DNA of 64,000 nt. Source: Methylothermaceae bacterium (lineage in GTDB: Bacteria; Pseudomonadota; Gammaproteobacteria; Methylococcales; Methylothermaceae). Below are positions 18,907-32,300 of this stretch, piece after piece. Made by a program: the position numbers and the translations under genes. Position 1 is the first letter of the stretch, and each line of letters begins with the position of its first letter. The DNA is taken from NCBI GenBank assembly GCA_026981855.1, contig JALSIB010000002.1, positions 1-64,000 on the forward strand, in the 5' to 3' direction. The notes beneath the pieces are model-generated. The model saw only the letters and a list, made by a program, of their open reading frames with translations, searched no databases and was not told where the DNA came from.

Positions 18907-19751
18907 TTCCGTTCTGTTTGCCGCGGCTGACCGCCCTGGCGCAGCAGGGCGATGACCGGGCGGGTGTCCGGCCGCCTGCCCCGCCAGATCAGGTAGGCTT
19001 CGGCCGCCTGCTCCACCAGCATGCCGAGCCCGTCGGTGCTGAGCTTTGCGCCCTGGGCTCTGCCCCAGCGCACGAATAGAGTCGGCTGGTCGCCATACAT
19101 GAGGTCGTAGCAGCAGCCCCCTGTGGCGACCAAGCCGTCCGGCAACGGCGGGATTTCCCCCTTCAGACCCGCGGCGGTGGCGTTGAGGATGAGGTCGAAT
19201 GGTTTCGCTTCCAGCTGATCGAAACCGACGGCCGTGATCGTGCCGAGAGAGGCGAATCGCCGGGCCAGTTCCCGGGCCCTGGAAAGGGTACGGTTGGCGA
19301 TCACCACCTCCTCGGGGCGCTGTTCCAGGATGGGTCCCAGGATTCCGCGCGCCGCGCCACCCGCTCCCAGGATCAGAATACGGCGGTCTTCGAGTGACAG
19401 CCCCAGATTGAGGGTCAGGTCACGAAGCAAACCAACGCCGTCGGTGTTGTCTCCGAACAGGTGTTCATCCCGCCACATGAGGGTGTTGACGGCACCGCTC
19501 AGGCGGGCCCTGTCACTGAGTTCGTCCGCTCGCCTGAAGGCCGCCTCCTTGAGCGGAACGGTGCAATTGAGTCCCTTTCCACCTCCTGCCCGGAAAGTGC
19601 GAACGGCCACCTCGAAACACTCGGGCCGAACGTCCTGCGCGGTGTAGACGATATCGTCATTCAACTGGCGGGCGAACAGTTGATGAATGCGGGGCGACTT
19701 ACTGTGGGAAATCGGATGGCCGAAAACGGCGTAATGGTCTGATGGGGTCAT
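18900..19751 (-). CDS. aroE: Shikimate dehydrogenase
   Basis: 283 residues. It begins with the shikimate-binding PISHSKSPRIHQLFA and contains LNCTVPLKEAA (catalytic Lys), NTDGVGLLRDL and the NADP loop ILGAGGAARGIL with NRT. It reduces 3-dehydroshikimate in aromatic amino-acid synthesis. It is followed by mltF on the same strand and preceded by a small membrane gene, an apparent hemB-x-aroE-mltF unit. Confidence 0.95.
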   Translation of the reverse strand: MTPSDHYAVFGHPISHSKSPRIHQLFARQLNDDIVYTAQDVRPECFEVAVRTFRAGGGKGLNCTVPLKEAAFRRADELSDRARLSGAVNTLMWRDEHLFGDNTDGVGLLRDLTLNLGLSLEDRRILILGAGGAARGILGPILEQRPEEVVIANRTLSRARELARRFASLGTITAVGFDQLEAKPFDLILNATAAGLKGEIPPLPDGLVATGGCCYDLMYGDQPTLFVRWGRAQGAKLSTDGLGMLVEQAAEAYLIWRGRRPDTRPVIALLRQGGQPRQTERKC

Positions 19752-19757
19752 GGTGTA

Positions 19758-21391
<1,634 letters not shown>

Positions 21392-21487
21392 TCAAGGGGT
21401 TGTTCTGCCGGTTGCCTCTAGTTTATCCGAGAGGCTGGCGTTATGATAAACGATAATACGAAACTGCGAGATGCTCAGGAAGATTTG

Positions 21488-23122
<1,635 letters not shown>

Positions 23123-23425
23123 TCAAGAAGCGCCTTGTAATGGCAGCACTTCGCGTTCGATCTCCACCTGCTTGTCCCGTGCCATTTTGAGGTCGTAGGT
23201 TGCTTGCAGATTCAGCCAGGATTTGGCGTCACCGCCAAAAAACCGGGCCAGCCGCATGGCCGTGTCAGGGGTGATCGAGCGGCGTTCCTTGACGATCTCG
23301 TGCAATCGCGTCGGCGGCACGCGCAGTCTCAACGCCAGTGCGTTCACGCTCATGTCCAGTGGTGCGAGATATTCCTCACGCAGGATTTCCCCGGGATGGA
23401 TGGCTCTCATGCCGTCTCGACTCAT
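23123..23425 (-). CDS. higA: HigA-family antitoxin
   Basis: 100 residues. It opens IHPGEILREEYLAPLDMSVNALALRLRVPPTRLHEIV, the canonical HigA helix-turn-helix, and continues TPDTAMRLARFFGGDAKSWLNLQATYDL. It neutralizes HigB and represses the operon. It follows higB by 14 bases, the reversed toxin-first order typical of higBA. Confidence 0.92.
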   Translation of the reverse strand: MSRDGMRAIHPGEILREEYLAPLDMSVNALALRLRVPPTRLHEIVKERRSITPDTAMRLARFFGGDAKSWLNLQATYDLKMARDKQVEIEREVLPLQGAS

Positions 23426-23439
23426 TGTGTAGTGCCTCC

Positions 23440-23715
23440 TCAGTGATAATCGGTAATTTCCACGTCATACGGTTCGCCGCCCCATGAAAAGCACAGCCGG
23501 AACTGATTGTTGATGCGGATGCTGTATTGTCCCGCCCGGTCGCCCGTCAGTTTCTCCAGTCGGTTGCCGGGCGGGGAACGCAGAAAATCCAGCGTCTCGG
23601 CGTTGTCCAGCAACGTCAATTTGCGCTCGGCTATCGGCCGGATGGCGCGGAACCGTTTTGGGCACCGGCCCTCGAAGAGGGCCTGGGTGTGCCGGCACTT
23701 GAAGCTCCGTATCAT
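23440..23715 (-). CDS. higB: HigB-family toxin (RelE superfamily mRNA interferase)
   Basis: 91 residues. It begins MIRSFKCRHTQALFEG and ends VEITDYH, matching HigB/plasmid-maintenance killer proteins that cleave mRNA on the ribosome. ERKLTLLDNAETLDFLRSPPGNRLEKLTGDRAGQYSIRINNQFRLCF carries the conserved core, with Arg/Lys and the C-terminal His. Toxin-first operon with higA. Its start codon is only 8 bases past a clear -10 box. Confidence 0.92.
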   Translation of the reverse strand: MIRSFKCRHTQALFEGRCPKRFRAIRPIAERKLTLLDNAETLDFLRSPPGNRLEKLTGDRAGQYSIRINNQFRLCFSWGGEPYDVEITDYH

Positions 23716-23723
23716 GGAGAGGG

Positions 23724-23752
23724 ATGATATTACGTGTTGCGTAATACGTCAA
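23724..23752 (-). promoter_or_regulatory. higBA promoter with embedded operator
   Basis: Minus strand: -35 TTGACG (23752-23747), 17-base spacer, -10 TATCAT (23729-23724). The spacer holds the perfect inverted repeat TATTACG-N5-CGTAATA (23728-23746), placed to block RNA polymerase when HigA or HigBA binds. The predicted transcription start is within about 3 bases of the higB ATG. Confidence 0.75.
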
Positions 23753-23808
23753 GAAGAGCATCGTCTCCCTTTGACACACCATAGCCGCCGGGTCTACGCT
23801 TTCCCCCC

Positions 23809-24540
23809 ATGAAATCCAAACGAGACCGCCTTTTCTGTGACGCTTCCGGTCATGTCGGCCCTTTCCGCTTCGATGCCCGGGTGGCCGAAGTGTTCGAGGA
23901 CATGATCACCCGTTCGGTGCCGGGATATCGCACCGTGATCGACGCCATAGGAATTCTGGCCGCGGAACTGGCCCAGCCCCACAGCCGTTGTTACGATCTG
24001 GGCTGCTCTCTGGGGGCGGCGGCGCTCGCCATGGCGCAAACCATTCAGGTGCCGGATTGCGAGATCATCGCGGTGGACAACGCCTGGCCCATGATCTCCA
24101 GGTTTCGTGACCACCTTCGTGGCAGGGCGGCGGGGATACCGGTCCGGCTGGTGTGCGCCGATCTTGCCGATATCCACATAACCGATGCGTCGTTGGTGGT
24201 GATGAATTTCACCCTGCAATTCGTTCCCCTTGCGGGGCGGGCGCGGCTGTTGGAGAAGGTTCACCGGGGGCTGAAGCCGGGTGGGGCATTGCTCTTGTCG
24301 GAGAAGATCGCCTTGCCCGATCCCCGGCAACAGGCCCTTTTCAGCAAAATGCACCACGCGTTCAAGCGGGATCAGGGATACAGCGAACTGGAGATCAGCC
24401 GCAAGCGCACGGCCCTGGAGAACGTGCTGATTCCGGAGGCCCTTCCCGCGCACCTGGAGAGATTGGCGGCGGCGGGTTTCAGCAGCGCCGAGGTATGGTT
24501 TCAGTACTTCAATTTCGTTTCCCTGATCGCCATCAAATAG
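23809..24540 (+). CDS. cmoA: Carboxy-S-adenosylmethionine synthase
   Basis: 243 residues. It has the SAM-binding motif YDLGCSLGAAALAM, the FDARVAEVFEDMITRSVPGY entry and NFTLQFVP in the Cx-SAM family pattern. It makes carboxy-SAM from SAM and prephenate for tRNA wobble uridine modification (cmo5U34). It is in the same unit as cmoB, with one conserved gene between them. Confidence 0.95.
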   Translation: MKSKRDRLFCDASGHVGPFRFDARVAEVFEDMITRSVPGYRTVIDAIGILAAELAQPHSRCYDLGCSLGAAALAMAQTIQVPDCEIIAVDNAWPMISRFRDHLRGRAAGIPVRLVCADLADIHITDASLVVMNFTLQFVPLAGRARLLEKVHRGLKPGGALLLSEKIALPDPRQQALFSKMHHAFKRDQGYSELEISRKRTALENVLIPEALPAHLERLAAAGFSSAEVWFQYFNFVSLIAIK

Positions 24541-24562
24541 AAAACCAACATAAGGAATCGAC

Positions 24563-25156
24563 ATGTCCGACACCCTGGCCGAACTCTATCAAAGGCTGGC
24601 CGCACTCCAGCAGGACATCCTCGAGGAAATGCGGCGGGCGCGGCACCGATTCTCCTATACTCTGGAGCGCAACCGGGTCATCTTCGATCCCCAATGGGCA
24701 CGGGAACACAAGGCCGGTTGGAGGCATTTGTTCCGTTATGTCCTGGGTGCCCATCCCAAACACGTCCTGACCGCACCGGTCATCTATTCCTGTATCGTTC
24801 CGGCACTGCTGCTCGATCTGTGGGTGAGCGCCTATCATGCAATCTGTTTTCCCGTGTGGGGAATTCCCAAGGTCAAACGGCGTGATTACATCGTCGTCGA
24901 TCGTCACCACCTGCCTTATCTGAATTTGCTGGAAAAGCTCAACTGCCTCTATTGCGGTTACTTCAACGGGTTGATCGCCTACGTGCGCGAGATTGCCGGC
25001 AGGACCGAGCAATACTGGTGCCCGATCAAACATGCGCAGCAACCCCGCTCCATCCATAACCGCTATCCCCTGTTCGTGGATTACGGAGATGCCGAGGGAT
25101 ACCGGCGCCGCCTGGTTTATCTGCGGCGGCATTTCGATCCGGCGCCTCTCATTTGA
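24563..25156 (+). CDS. Conserved hypothetical protein with two Cys motifs, between cmoA and cmoB
   Basis: 197 residues. Parts: an N-terminal helix (MSDTLAELYQRLAALQQDILEEM), a hydrophobic segment (TAPVIYSCIVPALLLDLWVSAYHAICF, about 72-98), then a conserved block with KLNCLYCGYFNGLIAYVRE and EQYWCPIKHA. The CxxC plus a later Cys and His suggest metal or Fe-S binding; the family is widespread in gammaproteobacteria without assigned function. Its insertion between cmoA and cmoB hints at, but does not prove, a link to tRNA modification. Confidence 0.8.
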   Translation: MSDTLAELYQRLAALQQDILEEMRRARHRFSYTLERNRVIFDPQWAREHKAGWRHLFRYVLGAHPKHVLTAPVIYSCIVPALLLDLWVSAYHAICFPVWGIPKVKRRDYIVVDRHHLPYLNLLEKLNCLYCGYFNGLIAYVREIAGRTEQYWCPIKHAQQPRSIHNRYPLFVDYGDAEGYRRRLVYLRRHFDPAPLI

Positions 25157-25185
25157 CATCTGAACAAGTCCGCTTCCTGGAACCC

Positions 25186-26163
25186 ATGTTTGACTTGAAC
25201 TTATTTCATCGCGCGCTCTCCCAATCCCCTCCCCCCGGACTGGAACAGTGGATCGCCGGCCTGCCCCGGCAATTGGAAAAAGCGTTCGCCGCCCATGGCG
25301 AGGTGGAAGCGTGGCGCCGCCTGCTCGCTTCCCTGCCCCCGGTCACACCCTCGGTCTTGGCGTTCGATCGTCCCCGGGTACGCGTCGGCCTGGCCTCCGA
25401 TTGCAACGATTCCACCCGCCGCCGGCTGGAATCATGCCTGAAAGTTCTTCACCCCTGGCGCAAGGGACCTTTCGAGATCTTCGGTCTCCACATCGACAGC
25501 GAGTGGCGCTGCGACATGAAATGGAACCGTCTGGCCCATGACATCGCCCCGCTGCGAGGCCGGTTGGTGCTGGATGTGGGCGCCGGCAACGGTTACTACG
25601 GCTGGCGAATGCTGGGGGCGGGAGCGGCCAGGGTGATCGGCATCGATCCGACGCTCCGCTATGTTTTTCAGTTCCAGGCCATCAAGACCCTGGCGGGCAC
25701 CCATCCGCTGGATCTGTTGCCCCTGGCGCTGGAGGATCTCCCGCCCCGCCTGGAGGCGTTCGACACGGTTTTTTCCATGGGGGTGTTGTACCATCGCCGT
25801 TCCCCCTTCGACCACCTGTATGCCCTCAAGGATTGCCTGCGTCCCGGCGGAGAACTGGTGCTCGAAACCCTGGTGATCGAGGGCGGGGAAGGCGAGGTGT
25901 TGGTGCCCCCGGGACGCTACGCCAAAATGCGCAACGTCTGGTTCATTCCGGCTCCGGCCACCCTGGAGTGCTGGTTGCAAAGGGCCGGTTACCGCCGCAT
26001 TCGATGTATCGACGTCAGCCGGACCGGCTTCGAGGAACAACGGTCGACCGATTGGATGACTTTTCAATCCCTGCCCGATTTTCTTGACCCCGACAACCCT
26101 GAATGGACCGTCGAGGGGCTGCCCGCCCCCCGGCGGGCGATTTTTCTGGCGGAGAAACCATGA
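25186..26163 (+). CDS. cmoB: tRNA U34 carboxymethyltransferase
   Basis: 325 residues. It has PWRKGPFEIFGLHIDSEWR, the SAM motif DVGAGNGYYGWRMLGAGA and FSMGVLYHRRSPFDHL, all CmoB hallmarks. It transfers the carboxymethyl group of Cx-SAM to 5-hydroxyuridine at tRNA position 34. The ATG at 25186 (MFDLNLFHRALSQ) matches family length; a TTG at 25153 would add 11 residues overlapping the previous gene. Confidence 0.95.
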   Translation: MFDLNLFHRALSQSPPPGLEQWIAGLPRQLEKAFAAHGEVEAWRRLLASLPPVTPSVLAFDRPRVRVGLASDCNDSTRRRLESCLKVLHPWRKGPFEIFGLHIDSEWRCDMKWNRLAHDIAPLRGRLVLDVGAGNGYYGWRMLGAGAARVIGIDPTLRYVFQFQAIKTLAGTHPLDLLPLALEDLPPRLEAFDTVFSMGVLYHRRSPFDHLYALKDCLRPGGELVLETLVIEGGEGEVLVPPGRYAKMRNVWFIPAPATLECWLQRAGYRRIRCIDVSRTGFEEQRSTDWMTFQSLPDFLDPDNPEWTVEGLPAPRRAIFLAEKP

Positions 26164-26837
26164 AAATTCTGGAAAGAAAACACATCCTCGACGCCAAGCG
26201 TCGTTTCACCTCCCTGTGGGCCGTGCCCGAGGGTTACGACCGCAAAACCGCTGTGATCCTGGCCCACGGCGCCGGAAGCGACATGCACCACCCTTTCCTC
26301 TCCTTCATTCACCGGCGGCTGGCGACCCACGGGCTGCTCTCGGTCAAATTCAACTTTCCCTACAAGGAAGAAGGCAGAAAGGCACCCGACCGGATGCCGG
26401 TGTTGCTGGCAGCCTGGCGGAAGATTATCGCCGAGGTGAAAAACGACCCGCTGCTTTCTCCCGCCAGGCTGCTCCTTTCCGGCAAGAGTATGGGAGGACG
26501 CGTGGCCTCCCTCCTCGCTTCCGAAGAAGATGTGTGCGACGGGTTGATTTTCCTGGGGTATCCGCTGCATCCGCCGGGAAAGGCCGACAAGCTGCGGGCC
26601 GAACATCTTTCCCGTATCACCCGCCCGATGCTGTTCATCCAAGGCGACCGCGACCGCCTCTGCGATCTGGGAAAACTGCGACAGGTGCTCGAAGGTCTCG
26701 ATGCGCCGGTAACCCTGCACGTCATCGAAGGCGGGGATCATTCCTTCAAGGTGCTGAAGCGTTCGGGGAGAAGCGAGGAGGAAGTTTGGGAGGAAATCGC
26801 AAGGGTAATGCGATCGTGGATTGAAGACTATCGGTAA
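26160..26837 (+). CDS. Alpha/beta hydrolase (KANL3/Tex30-like)
   Basis: 225 residues. The nucleophile Ser lies in LLLSGKSMGGRVAS. The early loop is LAHGAGSDMHHPF, the acid LFIQGDRDRLCD and the His GGDHSF, so the triad looks complete. The KANL3/Tex30-type dienelactone-hydrolase fold is common; the substrate is unknown. The ATGA overlap with cmoB indicates coupling. Confidence 0.85.
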   Translation: MKILERKHILDAKRRFTSLWAVPEGYDRKTAVILAHGAGSDMHHPFLSFIHRRLATHGLLSVKFNFPYKEEGRKAPDRMPVLLAAWRKIIAEVKNDPLLSPARLLLSGKSMGGRVASLLASEEDVCDGLIFLGYPLHPPGKADKLRAEHLSRITRPMLFIQGDRDRLCDLGKLRQVLEGLDAPVTLHVIEGGDHSFKVLKRSGRSEEEVWEEIARVMRSWIEDYR

Positions 26838-26978
26838 GGGTTGGTCGGATTCCCAAAGAAACCGCATCTCGGAGCCGCCGGGACAGCAAGCAATCGCTCA
26901 ATTTGAGCACTCCTTCACACCCAAAAGGGATGGCATTGTCCTATACTCGCATTCAGACATCCACGTCAAGAGCAGATT

Positions 26979-27545
26979 ATGACCCGAACCGGACAAGGCT
27001 TCACCCTGATCGAACTGATGGTCACCGTGAGTGTGGCGGCCATCCTGCTGGCCGTGGGGGTTCCGAACTTTTCCGACATGGTCAAAAACAACCGCATGGC
27101 CACCACCGCCAACGAACTGGTGGGCGCGCTCAACCTGGCCCGCAGCGAAGCGATCAAGCGGGGCGTTCGGGTGACGGTGTGCAAGAGCGCCGGCGGCGCC
27201 ACCTGCACCACCTCCGGAAACTGGGAGCAGGGGTGGATTGTGTTCACCGATTTGAACGGAGATGGCGCGTTTGCCGACGACGGTGATTCGACTCTTTGCG
27301 AAAGCGGTGAAGAATGTATCCTGAGAATCCATGATGGGTTGCCGTCTTCCCTGACTCTGAGAACGGGGAGCAGCTTCGACGACTGGGTGAGTTATCTGCC
27401 GTCTGGAAGAAGCAAAGGGAATGGAGGCTTGTCCAATGACACCTTTCGCCTGTGTCAGGGTAGCGACACGGCCAACGCCAGGGCGATCGCCGTCAATGTC
27501 ACCGGCAGGGTGACGCTTTCCAAAGGTACTGCGTCATGTCCATGA
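26979..27545 (+). CDS. fimT: Minor type IV pilin, FimT/GspH family
   Basis: 188 residues. The prepilin peptidase site is G^FTLIELMVTVSVAAIL with Glu at +5, followed by the GspH domain (NNRMATTANELVGALNLARSEAIKRG). First gene of a minor-pilin operon in the order fimT-pilV-pilW-pilX-pilY1-x-pilE, as in Pseudomonas. A possible -10 TATACT lies at 26942-26947 without a clear -35, compatible with regulated transcription. Confidence 0.9.
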   Translation: MTRTGQGFTLIELMVTVSVAAILLAVGVPNFSDMVKNNRMATTANELVGALNLARSEAIKRGVRVTVCKSAGGATCTTSGNWEQGWIVFTDLNGDGAFADDGDSTLCESGEECILRIHDGLPSSLTLRTGSSFDDWVSYLPSGRSKGNGGLSNDTFRLCQGSDTANARAIAVNVTGRVTLSKGTASCP

Positions 27546-28084
27546 ACAGGCAAAAAGGTTTCACCCTCCTGGAAATTCTCATCGCGGCGGTAGTGCTGGC
27601 CATCGGCCTGCTTGGCCTTGCCAAGTTGCAAACCACCGGCCTGCACCAGACTCACAGCAGTGGTTTTCGTACCCGGGCCACTCTGTTGGCCTATGACATC
27701 ACCGACCGGATGCGGGCCAACCGGGCCGCCTTCCTGAATAACGGTAACTACATCGACCCGCCGGCCGGCACCACTTCCAAACAATGCGAATGGGACGGCA
27801 CGGCGGTCGAGGATTGTACCTCCACCGAGATGGCCCAGTTCGATCTGGCTCAATGGCGGGCTGCCATCGGCAGCGATTTGCCAGGCGGCAGCGGAACCGT
27901 TTGTTTAGATTCCACCCCCGACGATGGGGGTGACGCCGACAACGACGGGACTGTCGATGCGAGTGAATACGCTTGCGACGGCAACGGCAGCGTCTATGCG
28001 GTCAAGATCTGGTGGACGGATGAATTCGACGCCACCAACGGCAATCCCGTGATCAAACGTTTCGTGACCACCTTCCAGCCATGA
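27536..28084 (+). CDS. pilV: Minor pilin PilV
   Basis: 182 residues. It begins KGFTLLEILIAAVVLAIGLLGLAKLQ with prepilin cleavage after Gly and Glu at +5. The DxDxDG-like acidic stretch DDGGDADNDGTVDASE may bind calcium. It primes pilus assembly with FimT, PilW, PilX and PilY1. It overlaps fimT by 10 bases and pilW by 4. Confidence 0.9.
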   Translation: MSMNRQKGFTLLEILIAAVVLAIGLLGLAKLQTTGLHQTHSSGFRTRATLLAYDITDRMRANRAAFLNNGNYIDPPAGTTSKQCEWDGTAVEDCTSTEMAQFDLAQWRAAIGSDLPGGSGTVCLDSTPDDGGDADNDGTVDASEYACDGNGSVYAVKIWWTDEFDATNGNPVIKRFVTTFQP

Positions 28085-28773
28085 ACGACCGATATTCCAG
28101 ACAACGGGGCTTCGGCCTGATCGAAATCATGATCTCCCTGGTGGTGGGGCTGATTCTCACCGCCGGGGTGATCCAGATCTTCACCGCCAACAAGCAGACT
28201 TATCGGATGCTCGATGCCGAGGGGGGGATTCAGGAGAACGCACGGTTCGCAGAGGAAATTCTGGGGCGGTATTTGCGTATTGCCGGTTACCGTTCCGATC
28301 CCACCATCGATTTCGCCACCGCTTTCGCCTCGGTGACCTATGCCGGTTACGGCTTCGCGACCGGACAGGTCATCGCTGGCAGCGACGATGAAATCGTGAT
28401 CCGCTATCAAGGAGATGGCGTCATGCGCGATTGCGAGGACAACACCTTCATATCCGCGACAACGCCTGTCAGCACCCGATTCTTTGTGAATGCCAGCACG
28501 CTCGAATGCGCCACCGATCTGGATCCAGCAGGCAGTCAACCTCTTCTTTCCGACGTTCAGCAAATAACGATCCGCTACGGCATCGACACCGACGGTGACG
28601 GCACCGCCAACCGCTACGACCGCGCCGCCGGGGTGACCGACTGGAGCCAGGTGGTCAGTGTGCGCATGATTCTGGCCCTGCAATCGGCCGAGGCCAACAC
28701 CAGCACGACCATGGGCAGCCGCCTGCAACGCGGCTACACCACCACCATCGGACTGAGGAACCGCCTGCCATGA
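28081..28773 (+). CDS. pilW: Minor pilin PilW
   Basis: 230 residues. The N-terminus is QRGFGLIEIMISLVVGLILTAGVIQIF; cleavage after Gly leaves F at +1 and Glu at +5. The body contains DTDGDGTANRYD, a short Ca-binding-like loop. It is part of the PilVWX-Y1 priming complex and is coupled by ATGA to its neighbours. Confidence 0.9.
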   Translation: MNDRYSRQRGFGLIEIMISLVVGLILTAGVIQIFTANKQTYRMLDAEGGIQENARFAEEILGRYLRIAGYRSDPTIDFATAFASVTYAGYGFATGQVIAGSDDEIVIRYQGDGVMRDCEDNTFISATTPVSTRFFVNASTLECATDLDPAGSQPLLSDVQQITIRYGIDTDGDGTANRYDRAAGVTDWSQVVSVRMILALQSAEANTSTTMGSRLQRGYTTTIGLRNRLP

Positions 28774-29312
28774 ATGCCCCCCGTCATCACCAGACCGGCG
28801 CCGCTCTCATCATCAGCATGATTCTGCTGTTGGTGATGACCCTGATCGGCGTGACGGCCATGCAGTCCACGGTGCTGGAGGAGAAGATGGCGGGTAATTT
28901 CCGCGACCGGGACGTGGCTTTCCAGGCAGCGGAGGCGGCGTTGCGGTATGCGGAGCAAGAAATCCTTGGAGTCAATGATGTTGCGGAATTTTCGGATCCT
29001 TTGAAATGGGCCACCAATGACCCGGCCACCGGTGCCCCTCCCCCCCTCAACACAACCAGTGGGCAGCTGGGGCTTGCCTATGATGATTCCAGCGTGGATT
29101 ACACGCCCGCCAGTGACATCTGGCACACAGTCGGCAGTTACGCTTTGTGTCCAAACTGTGGCAACTTTATCGGCGATTCCCGTCCCCGCTATATCATCAA
29201 GCATATCAGCACATCGGGTAGTAAAAGAATTTTCAAAATCACCGCCTACGCGAAGGGCAAAAGCGAGGGAACGGCGGTTGTCCTCCGTTCTTACTATCAG
29301 CGGGAGGACTGA
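28770..29312 (+). CDS. pilX: Minor pilin PilX
   Basis: 180 residues. The N-terminus is QTGAALIISMILLLVMTLIGVTAMQST, lacking Glu at +5, a known PilX peculiarity. EEKMAGNFRDRDVAFQAAEAALRYAE is the conserved PilX helix. A CPNCG pair near residue 130 may form a disulfide. It acts with PilY1 at the pilus tip. Confidence 0.9.
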   Translation: MNAPRHHQTGAALIISMILLLVMTLIGVTAMQSTVLEEKMAGNFRDRDVAFQAAEAALRYAEQEILGVNDVAEFSDPLKWATNDPATGAPPPLNTTSGQLGLAYDDSSVDYTPASDIWHTVGSYALCPNCGNFIGDSRPRYIIKHISTSGSKRIFKITAYAKGKSEGTAVVLRSYYQRED

Positions 29313-29354
29313 TTTGATGTTCGAGTTCAAAAGGCAGCTGTCGGGGTGAAAATC

Positions 29355-32300
29355 ATGAAAGTATCCAGAATTTTGGCATTCAATCTCGGCGTGGCACTGG
29401 CGTGTGGAACCGGCGTTTCCGTAACTCGGGCCGCGCCTGGCAGCCTTACTCAAACTCCACTTTTCGTAGCTCCGTATCCCCCTCCCAACATATTCTTCGC
29501 CTTGGACGATTCCGGCAGTATGGCATGGACGATGCCGGTAGATGGTGTGCAAAGTGATTTCTGGATCGACCTTGGAGGTTATGACACCATCCCAGACGAT
29601 AGGTGGGAATGGCGCACTTGGTGCCGTGGCGCCAATCTGCTCGCTTACGACCCTAACATCGTGTACGAACCCTGGAAAGGCGTCGATCCTCTGAATGGGA
29701 ATCCCTTTCCCGATATGACCGACATCACCCAGGTTTGGGTGAACCCGGGGGTCGCCGATGGTATCGATGGCAGTACAGGGAATGATGATTTGTGGCACAG
29801 GGACGACACTAATGGAAATTACATAGTCGGTGGGCGTAACTATGCCATCATTGATCTGTCCAATGCCCCGGTGGTTACCGGTTGGAATGATGCAGATGGA
29901 GACGGGATTTTCGATCCGGAGGAGTGCCCGGTGCCGAGTGGCGATTTCAGTTGGGGAAGGGCTGACGCCGGCGATCCCATTATGAGTTTCTATGATGCCA
30001 GTTCTTATGTGAAACGGGCGAGCGAGTTGAGTCCTGAAGAACAGAAGAACTTCGCCAACTGGTTCGCCTATTACCGCACCCGGATGCACACCACCAAGGC
30101 GGCGGTTACGCGGGTAGTCGCTACCTCCAGTGCCAGAATGGGCATGACTACCCTACATCACAACAACAGCGTCGGCAAGGCGGTTGCCGATATGAGTGTT
30201 TTCTCCAACAAGGACGTGCTGCTGGAGGACTTGGTGGCAATGGATCCAAGCGGAGGTACACCACTACGTCAATTCCTAAATAATGTGGGGCAATATTTTC
30301 AACAGGGCAGCAGTACGCCGAGTCAGTTGAACATTGGCGCCGCGCCGAGCCCCATTTTACCCCAGGCGGACGGCGGGGAGTGCCAACAAAATTTCGCCAT
30401 GCTGATGACCGACGGCCAGTGGAACGGTGGAAGTCCCGGTGTTGGTCATCAGGATCAGACAGTGGATTCCACCCACGTCTACCCGGCACATAGAGATAAC
30501 GTTAGTAATACCCTGGCAGACGTGGCGATGAGATGGTACAAGACCGATCTTGCTCCCGGCTTGGCTGGAAAGGTGCCCACTCAGACCGGAGATCCCAAGC
30601 TCAACCTGGATGAAAACGCTGAACAGCACTTGGTCACTTTTGGTGTGGCCTTTGGTCCGGTCGGTACCTTGTCCAGCGATCCTGCCGATCGCAACGCATC
30701 CTTCAGCTGGCCCACTCCCTCGTCCAATTCGGACGAGACGGTGGATGATCTGCGCCATGCCGCCTATAACGGCCGGGGGTTGTTTCTTTCCGCCCGTGAT
30801 CCGGCGCAACTGATTTCGGTCTTGGAAACCGTCATCGCGGATATTGAGGCCCGCCAGGGCAGTGCCGCCGCCGTTTCGTTCAATACCACGGCCTTGGAGG
30901 CCGATACGCTGCTGTTTTCCGCCAACTTCAACACCGTGGACTGGCGTGGGGATCTGGTCGCCTGGAAACTCGATCCGGCCACGGGTCAGCTGCTTTCCTC
31001 CCAATGGAAGGCGGCGGATAAACTGGACGCCCATTCCGATGCGGACATGACTTCGAACCGAGTCATCTATACCTGGGGAGACACCAGCGCGGGACGTGAC
31101 GGGGTGATCTTCAACTGGTGGGATGGTACCCCACCGGAACCCGACAGCGCCCTCAAGAATGATTTTTTACAAAACCCCGACGGTTCGACGGAGAGCGCTC
31201 CGTTCACTGATACCCAAGAGCGGGTGGCATTCCTGCAGGGGGACAGAAGCAAGGAAGGCTCAACACTCAGGGACCGTGGCAGCCGCTTGGGCGACATTAT
31301 TCATTCTTCACCCGCCTTTGTCGGAAAGCCAGCATCGGGATGGCCTGATGGCGCTCCTTTTGGATCTTCCACCTCGCAATATTCTTCCTATGTTGCGGCG
31401 CTGACTTCTTCACCACGTGAAGCGGTGGTCTATGTGGGCGCCAATGATGGATTGCTCCACGGTTTTCGGGTACGCGACGGCGAGGAGATATTGGCTTATT
31501 TGCCGGGAGCCATGTCGTCGAGCCTGATCAATTCCGGTCTCCATTACTTGAGTGAGTTGGATTATAACCACCGTTATTACGTGGATGGCACACCAGTAGT
31601 GGCCGATGCTTTCATACGAACAGAGGCATCCGGAGCGAGATCCTGGCGGACGATTCTGGTGGGCGCTTTACGTGGTGGTGGCCGGGGATTATTCGCCCTA
31701 GATGTGACTGATCCCTCCGTTTTCTCCAAGACGGAAACCGCGGCCGACGAGGTGGTGTTGTGGGAGTTCACCGACCAGGATGATCCCGACCTGGGCTACA
31801 CTTTCAGTACGCCCCAGGTGGCTATGATGAATAACGGCAAGTGGGCCGTGATTGTCGGCAATGGGTATAATTCCACTGGCTCCCAGACTGCCAAGATGAT
31901 GGTCATTTATGTTGAGGGAGGTGTCGATGGAGCCTGGAGTGCAGGCGATTACCTGGAGATCGACACGGGCGTCGGCGGAGCGAGCAACCCCAATGGATTG
32001 TCCACCCCGGCACTTATTGATCTCAATGACGATGGAATCGTCGACCGGGCCTATGCAGGCGATCTGCACGGCAACCTCTGGGCATTCGATCTCTCGGACA
32101 GTAATGAAGCGAATTGGAAGGTCGCTTATGAAAATAGCGGCACGCCCAAGCCCCTGTTTGCGGCGGGTTCGACAAAACCAATCACCATGAAGCCTTTGTT
32201 GCTGCGTCCCGACTGGATCAACGATACGGCAGCCAACAAGCCCAATATCATGATCTATTTCGGTACAGGACAGTATCTTGCTACTGGTGACGCCGCGAAC

